Shown piece after piece: positions 56,416 to 64,000 of a stretch of 64,000 nucleotides of DNA. Location: positions 9,023,744-9,087,743 of the forward strand of contig CM055105.1 of assembly GCA_029204225.1 (NCBI GenBank), given 5' to 3'. A model generated the notes under the pieces. The model was not told the origin of the DNA. It saw nothing but the letters and a program-made list of their open reading frames with translations, and did no database searches. Every line of letters begins with the position of its first letter. Positions within the stretch are counted from its first letter, which is position 1. The DNA is from Diphasiastrum complanatum (Eukaryota > Streptophyta > Lycopodiopsida > Lycopodiales > Lycopodiaceae). A program made the position numbers and the translations under genes.

Positions 56416-57487
56416 TTCCCATACACCCGCACTCCGTCGTTGTAATCGTATGCCACCGCATTCACCCACTTTCCTCACCCCCGCATTTGACTGCAAGCCA
56501 TCACTTTCCACATGCCTTCCGCCCTCCCTCATCACAACTGACCTCCCACCACATATCATTGCAATCGGACCACTGTCCACATCCGCCACATTCCATCGCA
56601 TACATTCGCAAATGGACCACCTCCACCTCCATCCGTTTCCATCCCATTCCATCGCATTCACCCTACAACGCAACACAGTATCACCGCAGCTGACTGCATT
56701 ACCACCGCAACCACCGTTGCAACAGCACTCGCCCGCTACAACCGTAATCGACTGCTGACACCGCCACTGACCGCACCAGTCCGCATCCCTCCATCCACAA
56801 TCGCAACAGACTGCAATCATATGGCCCAACAGACCACCCTTGGCCACCTTCAACCGCCAACAGACCACCCTCTACCCACATCCGCATAGCACCATTGAAA
56901 CGGCACCCAGCCGTTGAAACCGCCACAAGCTGTTGAAACTGCAATCGAAACAACCGCTCCCCGTATATCATAATCACCACATCCACCATAACCCACTGAA
57001 CGTAACTCACTTCATTACCTCCGCATGGAACCGCAACCAACACCGATTCGTCCACAAATGTAACCAGCCACATTCACCCGCACTTTAACTGTCCCCAACC
57101 CTTACACCGTAGTATTAACATTGAACCGCACCAGCCGCCTTCAACAGCAAACAAACACCTTCTACCTACCTCCGCATAGACCGCAGATAATCACACCCCA
57201 GCTACATTCATCCTTGAATTGCGTTCCAAACACACATCGACTGCCTCCACCATCGAACCGTGAAAAACACATTCCACAATCTACAACTGCAACAAACATC
57301 ACCAGATCGCATTCACTGCACACACACCACCATCAAACCACATTTCCCCGTCTAAACCAAACCAGATCGTAACTGACCGCAACAGGCCCCATAACGCCAC
57401 TAATTGCAATCACCTGCACCCCACTGCAAACTGCACACCACATCCACCATAAACCGTAGGGACCGCAAAAAAAAAAAAAACTAATTC
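56416..57487 (+). other. C-rich, G-poor leader upstream of gypsy G2 gag
   Basis: 1.07 kb with strong strand bias, full of ACCGCA, CCGCAT and CCACC words, ending in an A run (57467-57480). It would have been directly followed by GACCAACAAAAAGACCC and gag before copia E inserted at 57493. Long frames on both strands come from the composition and are not supported as genes. Confidence 0.6.
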
Positions 57488-57492
57488 AAAAA
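57488..57492. repeat. Target site duplication of copia E, left
   Basis: AAAAA; matches 62498-62502. Low-complexity, so weaker than the others alone. Confidence 0.75.
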
Positions 57493-58287
57493 TGTCACGA
57501 GAGCACGTGCGTGGGACTGATTCGTGTTCGTCCTCACTTCGTCTTCTTTATCGCAAACAATTTTCTGTCTTTTAATTATCTTTTGTGTGGAAGCCCTTAC
57601 AAGATCCCAGACACTCGATTACGCATCACAGAACATGTTCTATTCTAGCAATCATGACACACAGCACAAGACAAGATGCGCAAAAATAGAATGACTGAAT
57701 TATCAATTTTAGTTTAAAGTGAATTCGTCAGTGTCTCGCTCGTTGGCAGAATGACATTCTACTCTTTTGTTGTGTTCTGCTCATTGGTAGACTTTCATAC
57801 ACAGCTATGGTGTCTTTTCTTTCTTACTCTATTCACTACGTCTCTCTCTGACTCTTACAGATCTCTGTATTCTCTCCTTTTTTATGATCCAGAGAGGATC
57901 GTTTATACTCCACTATGTGGAGTTTACAAGATAGCTAAACATAGAATCACATTGCTAGTTAACGCTAATCAACTAGTTACTAGTCTGTGTTGTTGCTACT
58001 TGTTTCAGCTAAGTGTGAAGCCCGTTGAGCTGCCAGCTGGTAGCGTGAGAGATTTTCCTTCATCTGTTTCATAATCTCCTGTTTGCTTTCGTTCTTTTCG
58101 TAGTTTTCATTTTGCGTCCCTTTTTCGGCTTTGCGGTTCTGGAGGTGTGTTTGCGATTCGCGATTTATTCGCGAATTGTTCGTGCTTCAAGTCAAAGACA
58201 CGTTGACTTTCGTGAATTGTTCTCATTCATGCTTCGAGTCAAAGTCATGTTGACTGTCACGAATTGTTCGACCTTCGTGTCTTGTTC
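57493..58287 (-). repeat. Copia E 3' LTR, inner end deleted
   Basis: Matches 61662-62497 from TGTCACGAGAGC to GTGTCTTGTTC, then switches to RT coding sequence. Roughly the last 40 bp present in the other LTR are absent. Confidence 0.9.
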
Positions 58288-60061
58288 TGGTAGGGTATAC
58301 CTGCCTTCTGTTCTTCCTCTTCTGTTTTTGGGCAATCTTGTTTCATGAGCTTGGCTCCAGCTATCATTGGTGTGGTTTTCTCTTCACAGTCCATCATGTG
58401 GTACTCCTTTAGCACTTTTCTAGCGTATTCTGATTGAATCAGGTGCATTTTGCCATTTGTTCGATCTCTTCTGATCTCCAGCTTTAGGCATTTTGTTGCT
58501 TCTCCAAGATCTGTGATTTCATAGTTTTCAGAAATCTGACTCTTCGTGTCTTTGATTAACATCAAGGAATTTTCTATCATCAACGAATCATCCACAAAAA
58601 TGGTCAGTATCACAAAATTCTTTTCTGCTCTTTTGATGTAGACATTACAGTCTGGTTGAGTAGGATTGAAGTCTAGAGACTTAAGAAGACCATCAAGCTT
58701 TTTGTACCAGGCTCGTGATGCCTGTTTTAGACTGTAGATGCATCTCTGCAATCGACAGACATATTGTCTGTTGTCCGGGTCTTCATAGCCTTCAAGTTGC
58801 TTCATGAAATTTTTTTCCTCGATCTCCATGGAGAAAGGTTATTTTCACGTCAATCTGGTGAATTTCTAGATTGTACTGTGTGGCGTATGCAAGGATCAGC
58901 CTTATGCTTGTCATCTTGACCATAGGCAAATATGTGTCGAAATAGTCAACACCATATCTCTGCGTGTAGCCCTTCGCGACAAGCCTTGCTTTGTAGCGGC
59001 CAATGGTGCCATCTGATTTTAGCTTCTTCTTATACACCCATTTGTAGTTGACTACTTTTCTGTTTTCTGGCAGGGCTCTAATGTCCATGCCTCGTTTCGC
59101 CTCATCAACTCGATCTCTTCTGACATTGCCTGTTTCCAGAATTCTCCCTCTGGACTCTGGACAGCTTCTTGGTATGTAGATGGCTCTTCTATGAAGCTGC
59201 AATACTCAAACTGTGTGTCTTCACTCCATTGAAGATTGTCGGAATAGCGGTCTGGAGGTCTTCTTTTTCTTGTTGACCTTCGAGGTTCGTTTCGTCGCTG
59301 CTCGAACATTTCTTGTTCGTGGGGTCGATCCTCTGCTTCCTACTGCTCTGGGGTCTGGGGTCCTTCATTTTGATTTGATGATTGTCCTCAATCTCCCTCT
59401 TGAATAGGCAGCAGTGTGAAGATCTCATGGCCTCTTTCATCTTCCAGTCCAGAGAATGTGGACTCGTCGAACTTCACATTTTTGCTCGAAACAACCTTCT
59501 TTGTGGTTGGATCGTAAAGTCTGTACACATGTGTTCCGTTCGAGTAGCCGACCATGATTGTTTGTTCGGATTTGTTGTCGAGCTTGATTCTTTTTTCTTT
59601 TAAAATGTGCTTGTATGCTGCACATCCAAACACTCGTGTGTATGACAAATCAGGCTTTCTGCCTATCCACATTTCGTACAGTGTTTTGTTCTCCAACATT
59701 GTCGTTGTTGATCTGTTCTACAAGTGTACTGCTGCAGCTATTGCTTCGGCCCAGAATTAGCCTGGCAATGAGCCTGTGTTATCATGCATCTGTTCTCTTT
59801 TTTCTTTCTGCCACACTATTGTATTCTGGTGTGTATGCAGGAGTGAACTGGTGCAATCCCCTGTTCTTTGCAGAAACTTGAGAATTCTTAGCTTTTGTAT
59901 TCACCTCCATTGTCAAATCTAAGGATCTGTGTCCTTTTTGAGGTGTGTCACTCTGCGAATGCCATGAACTTCTTGAAAGAATCAAATACTTCGGATTTCT
60001 TCTTCAAGTAGTAGATCGTGGTCATTCGACTGTAATCATCTATGAATGTTGGTTCAATCCA
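58257..60061 (-). pseudogene. pol: Copia E integrase core and reverse transcriptase, minus strand
   Basis: 59948-60061: PTFIDDYSRMTTIYYLKKKS. 59782-59985: HQFTPAYTPEYNSVAERKKRTD with the catalytic Glu. 59388-59699: LYEMWIGRKPDLSYTRVFGC and VGYSNGTHVYRLYDP. 59052-59309: a RRSTRKRRPPDRYSDN linker. 58792-59202: GRYKARLVAKGYTQRYGVDY and HQIDVKITFLHG. 58288-58829: YSLKQASRAWYKKLDG and VILTIFVDDSLMI, with the catalytic D-D kept. It ends at CPKTEEEEQKAGIP, fused to the LTR. At least four frame breaks. Confidence 0.88.
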
Positions 60062-60890
60062 GCAATACCTTGCATGCACTGCAAGAAGAAAGGGCATTCT
60101 GCATACGACTACATATTCAACCCCCAAAAAAAAACAAAGCTGACAAGGCAAACATTGCAGAACCATCTAAAGATGTAGAAAGAGATGACGAAGCTTTCAC
60201 GATACTTGACAAAGCTTCGACAAGCTACTCCGAACATGACTACGATGTGGTCATCAATTTAGGAACAACATCTCACATAACCTGCAACAAAAAGATCTTG
60301 ATCAACTTTTGCGAACTCGAAAATGACAGAGCAGTGATTCTAGGCGATGGAAGCAGACATGATGTCAAAGGCATCGACTCTCTACAACTACGAACATTGT
60401 CAGGCCAAGCAGAGCTGCCAGGAGCACTCTATGTGCCCTCACTCAGAAAAGATATGATATCTGTCTCCAAGATGGCAGATCTAGGCATTCGAGTTTTGTT
60501 CGACGGCAACACTTGCCGTATGATCGAGAAGACAACAAACAAGTTGCTGACGGTCGGATGTAGAGAAGAAAACCTCTACCAGGCCAAAATAATCAGCAAC
60601 TCTGATAGCATATTAAATGCTTCAGAAAACAAAGATAAGCTCTGGCATAGGAGATTGTATCATCTAAACATGTGAAGCTTGTATGACATGAGCACAAAGG
60701 ACATTGTCACAAGTCTCAAAATATCAAGGCCCCAGGCTGAGTTCTGCGAAGCTTGTCAGAAAGGCAAGCAACATCGGAGTCCATTTACACACGAAGGAAG
60801 AAGAGCCAAGGAAGTTTTTGACTTGTCCACTCTGATGTGTGTGGACCGATGAAAACAGATTTGCTCTCAGGTTCAAAATATTTTCTATTG
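60062..60890 (+). pseudogene. Copia E inverted segment: zinc knuckle, protease, integrase N-terminus
   Basis: On the plus strand, opposite to the rest of copia E: zinc knuckle CMHCKKKGHSAYDY (last Cys changed to Tyr), and protease YDVVINLGTTSHIT, where the catalytic DSG reads NLG. It continues with the integrase zinc domain LWHRRLYHLNM and CEACQKGKQHRSPF, and the start of the core (DLSTLMCVDR, SGSKYF in another frame). The two ends fit the minus-strand neighbours: the segment ends in SGSKYF and the minus strand continues with PTFIDDYSRMTT. Confidence 0.85.
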
Positions 60891-61600
60891 TTGGCTGTAT
60901 GGCCTGGTTTGTGGCAGTGATCACAGGAAGAAGATTGTTGATTCGATTACTTCGTCTTCTCAAATCTTGGCTTGTTTTTGTTCTTCTTCTTGCCTTTCGT
61001 GAAGAGAGCCTTCTCTTGATCACTACTTTACTCTTATTTGTCTCTCATCAGTCTCTCATCAGCGACAAGACTGATTGCTTTGTTGAATGTCATATCTGGA
61101 AGACTCAGTATGAGCATTTTCAGCGGCTGATAGATTTCATGAAGTACATCAACTGCTGTGGTGCTGGGACCTGGTGCTCCTGTCCTGATGCAGCGAGTTG
61201 AGCGAAGATCGTTTTGATATTCTCAACGTGCTGATCCAACTAGTTGCCATCCCACCATATTGATTGCAGCTGATTGTGAAGGTGCATGACTGAAGCTGCA
61301 GTCCTCACTTCATACTTCTGCTTTAATCTTTCCCATGCTGCATGGCTGCTTTCGCAGTCTTCAATCTGCATGAGTAGATCTTCATTTATGGACGAAACGA
61401 TGATCGCCATTGTGCGTTCATCTTTTCTGATCCATTCAGCTCTCCTTGGGTCTCCCTCTGGAGGCTGCACCTTTGAGAGCTCGGCCATCGGCCAGATGCC
61501 TTCGCCCTTCAGAAGTGTTTTGATTTTGAATTTCCAAATTCTATAATTTGCGCCATCAAGACTGATTGCTACTCTGGTCTAGATTGTCATAGCCATATTA
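60890..61600 (-). pseudogene. gag: Copia E gag, minus strand
   Basis: Reads ISLDGANYRIWKFKIKTLL, then MAELSKVQPPEGDPRRAEWI, ERTMAIIVSSINEDLLMQI and SHAAWERLKQKYEVRTAAS to a stop at 61240. A later frame gives a half zinc knuckle CDHCHKPGHTANN near 60920, cut exactly at the inversion breakpoint. Several stops and frame changes. Confidence 0.82.
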
Positions 61601-61648
61601 TGTTGTCTAGAAGAATCACTGCTGGGATATCAGTAGTGACAACCTGGC

Positions 61649-61661
61649 GGCTCTGATACCA
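61649..61661 (-). other. Primer binding site of copia E
   Basis: Minus strand TGGTATCAGAGCC directly inside the 5' LTR. Confidence 0.92.
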
Positions 61662-62497
61662 TGTCGCGGGAGCGCGTGCGTGGGACTGATTCGTGTTCGT
61701 CCTCACTTCGTCTTCTTTATCGCGAACAATTTTCTATTTTTTAATTTTCTTTTGTGCGGAAGCCCTTACAGGATCCCAGACACTCAACTACGCATCACAG
61801 AACATATTCTATTCTAGCAATCATGACACAAAGCACAAGACGAGATGCACAAAAATAGAGTGACTGAATTATCAGTTTTAGTTTAGAGTGAATTCGTCCG
61901 TGTCTCGCTCGTTGGCGGAATGACATTCTACTCTTTCACTATGTTCTGCTCGTTGGCAGACTTTCATACATAGCTATGGTGTCTTTTCTTTCTTACTTTA
62001 TTCGCTACGTCTCTCTCTAACTCTTACAGATCTCTGTATTCTCTCCTTTTTTATAATCTAGAGAGGATCGTTTATACCTCCACTATGTGGAGTTTACAAG
62101 ATAGCTAAACATAGAATCACATTGCTAGTTAACGCTAATCAACTAGTTAGTTAGTCTGTGTCGTTGCTACTCATTTCAGCTGGGCGTGAAGCCCGTTGAG
62201 CTGCCAGCTGGCAGTGTGAAAGATTTTCCTTCGTTTGTTTTGTAATCTCCCGTTTGCTTTCCTTCTTTTTGTAGTTTTCGTTTTGCATCCCTTTTTTGAC
62301 TTTGCGGTCTTGGAGGTGTGTTTGCGATTTGCGATTGATTCGTAGATCGTTCATGCTTTGAGTCAAAGACACGTTGACTGTCGCGAATTGTTCTCGTTCG
62401 TGTTTCGAGTCAAAGTCATGTTGACTGTCACAAATTGTTCAACCTTAGTGTCTTGTTCATGCTACGACAAAGTTGTAAGAGTTCACCATTTTTGACA
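61662..62497 (-). repeat. Copia E 5' LTR
   Basis: 836 bp, TGTCGCGGGAGC to CATTTTTGACA. Its U3 part (62330-62450) has two to three tandem units of about 45 bp containing GAATTGTTC, GAGTCAAAG and GTTGACTGTC, with paired TTGAC cores in both directions. Confidence 0.92.
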
Positions 62498-62502
62498 AAA
62501 AA
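62498..62502. repeat. Target site duplication of copia E, right
   Basis: AAAAA; matches 57488-57492. The flanks also join into a continuous gag leader. Confidence 0.75.
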
Positions 62503-63865
62503 CACCAGTACCCATGACCAACAAAAAGACCCTGAAATTCCAGATGATTATCCATATGACATCAGATCCCCTATAGCTGAACAAATCAGACGCCATAGGT
62601 TCTACCGAATGCGGGCCGAACTAGAAGACCAATCAACAAACCCATTCAAGGGACAAGATCCTAATAGAGTCGAATCTTCACGTGCACGACCCCATTTTTC
62701 TGGTGATGAGCCCTCACATGTCAAAACTAGCCCTAATGGAGTTCCTGCTACCCACAGAGCTCATTTTAAAAGACGTATACCCAAGCTAGATCTACCAAAG
62801 TTTGACAGTAGTTCGGACCCCAAAAGATTTTTGCAAATCTTTGAGAATGCATGTGATGTGTATGGCAAAACATCTCCCGATGTTATGGTTCAATTGTTTT
62901 TAATGACCATGATCGCTAAAGCACGTGATTGGTTTTTCAACCTTGATCGTGACGAAAAGACAGACTGGTCAATTTTGAAAGAATCATGTATCAAGTGTTT
63001 TAAGCCCTTTCGTTTGATCGAGAGCCCTTTTGTCAAATTCAGTAACATCAAAATGGAAAAAGACGAACGTGTACAAGACTATATTGAGCGTTTCAAACGC
63101 CTCAAAAGTCAAGTCCAAGAACAGCCTTCCGAACAGATGCTCATCATCTGGTTCCTAGTCGGAGTTCCAAGATGGATTAGATGCGAGCTTAAATCCAATG
63201 ATGAATATATGAGCCTAAAGTTAGCTATGTCTGATGCCATCAAGGAAGAAGACAAAGGATCAGATGTTGACGACTCCAGGGAAAGATGAGCACCACTTGC
63301 TCCTCTCCATGAGTCAATGCCGATCGAGGATACCCGAGATCAACTTTGGAAATTTCAGTTGGGGTTGTTTAATAAGCAACACCAACTACAGATGGAGAAA
63401 CTCACCAATGAGTTTCAAGCTACCTTGAAGTCTATCCAAAGCCGTATGTCTGGTCAGTCAAACCCTACACAGGTACCTTATAGACAAAAAACAATATGGT
63501 GCTCACACTGTCGGGCTACGCATCCTGTTGATGCTTGTCCTTCATATCCGCCTATCCAAGCACATACATTCCAACAATATGAAGCACAACCATCACATTC
63601 TCGACATTCCTTGACTTATCCCAAATATCCACCAGAAAGTCCAGAACCATTAGCCATACAAGATGGCTATGCTGTTATACAAGGGCCATTGCACACCAAA
63701 TGTTTCATCTGTGGTGAAACTGGCCACTTCATGGTTGATTGTCTAGTTAAGACCAAGTACCATGCTGAGTGTCCTGATTGTATCAGAAAACACAGTTTCA
63801 AAGACTATCCGAAACAATCAACTACGATCCTACCTGCCCATCACGTCAGTTATGAATCCCGATAG
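62503..63865 (+). pseudogene. gag: Gypsy G2 gag, plus strand copy, with several zinc fingers
   Basis: From ATG at about 62513: TNKKTLKFQ in one frame, with the conserved frame reading DQQKDPEIPDDYPYDIRSP. Then KLDLPKFDSSSDPKRFLQIF, MVQLFLMTMIAKARDWFFN, DERVQDYIERFKRLKSQ and LVGVPRWIRCELKSN, the Retrotrans_gag core. TGA at 63287 (probably a former CGA) is followed in frame by QLWKFQLGLFNKQHQLQMEK. Next come WCSHCRATHPVDAC (C-x2-C-x3-H-x4-C), a canonical knuckle CFICGETGHFMVDC, and CPDCIRKHSFKDY, a third finger with Tyr for the last Cys. The frame ends at 63865. Confidence 0.85.
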
Positions 63866-64000
63866 GATCCTCATGACAACCACACGAAACCGCCCAACCT
63901 GCTGCTCCCTTGTAGAACTTTCTAGCAAACCTCTACAATACCACACAATACACCAGCTCCATAATAAAAAAAAAGACAATATGAAATGAGTCCTTGTTGA
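63866..64000 (+). other. Gypsy G2 continuation, window end
   Basis: Short, stop-rich sequence after gag; protease/RT would lie beyond the window. Confidence 0.4.

Larger units (their letters stand above)
57493..62497 (-). mobile_element. Copia E: rearranged Ty1/copia element, minus strand
   Basis: 5,005 bp with target duplication AAAAA at 57488-57492 and 62498-62502. The right LTR (61662-62497) is whole. The left one (57493-58287) lacks about 40 bp at its inner end, where a deletion fused it to RT. Gag, integrase and RT are on the minus strand. The zinc knuckle-protease-early integrase segment (about 60062-60890) is on the plus strand, so an internal inversion has occurred. RNase H is missing. 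It is inserted in the leader of gypsy G2. Family differs from A-D. Confidence 0.92.

Noticed and set aside
56392-57073. Cys/Gly-rich and Val-rich frames in the C-rich leader
   Set aside because: Follow from skewed base composition; no motif, no homologue in the left leader copy in the same frame.

Overview
The window looks like nuclear DNA of a land plant with a large, transposon-rich genome. Evidence: spliceosomal introns with GT/AG borders, a plant-type 2-oxoglutarate dioxygenase, a plant leucine-rich-repeat receptor-like kinase, and copia elements primed by initiator tRNA-Met. Nothing fixes the species; a fern or other seed-free plant is only a guess. No host gene is intact. Most of the 64 kb is layered LTR retrotransposons.

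Layout. 1-1144: nothing recognised. 1150-7466: full-length minus-strand copia A with matching 783-bp LTRs and 5-bp target duplications. 8950-9345: copia RNase H scrap. 10748-11562: gypsy-type LTR with a tRNA-Asp primer site, minus strand. 13704-14449: 3' two exons of a 2-oxoglutarate dioxygenase, minus strand. 14831-15540: an acidic, repeat-bearing reading frame. 15897-18490: the most unusual locus. It has a promoter, a repeated leader, a decayed histone H3/CENH3-like sequence, a Lys-Ser-Pro-rich segment and a decayed, intron-bearing Ulp1-like protease, all on the plus strand. 18605-20990: copia fragments, one inserted in another. 22040-23925: 5' part of a copia B element of family A, whose LTR carries a tRNA-like SINE insertion.

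23926-42523: one Athila/Tat-like gypsy element, plus strand. It is split by copia C (24692-30850, LTRs about 1.3% different, the youngest) and copia D (31321-36305, internally deleted). After its integrase it has an extra 3' reading frame of about 970 codons with its own TATA-like box. That frame has no frameshift and eight internal stops, each one C-to-T change away from a glutamine codon. 42539-44470: another copia fragment and a second gypsy 3' end.

46057-50446: a four-exon LRR receptor pseudokinase gene, minus strand, with a frameshifting deletion and a nonsense codon. 52174-57487: fragments of gypsy elements, including two gag copies in head-to-head orientation, a CTCAACCG minisatellite and a C-rich leader. 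57493-62497: copia E, minus strand, with an internal inversion and a deletion that removed RNase H. 62510-64000: the plus-strand gypsy gag that E interrupted.

The genes do not form a pathway. What links them is sequence: nested insertion order, shared LTR families, and decay dominated by transitions.
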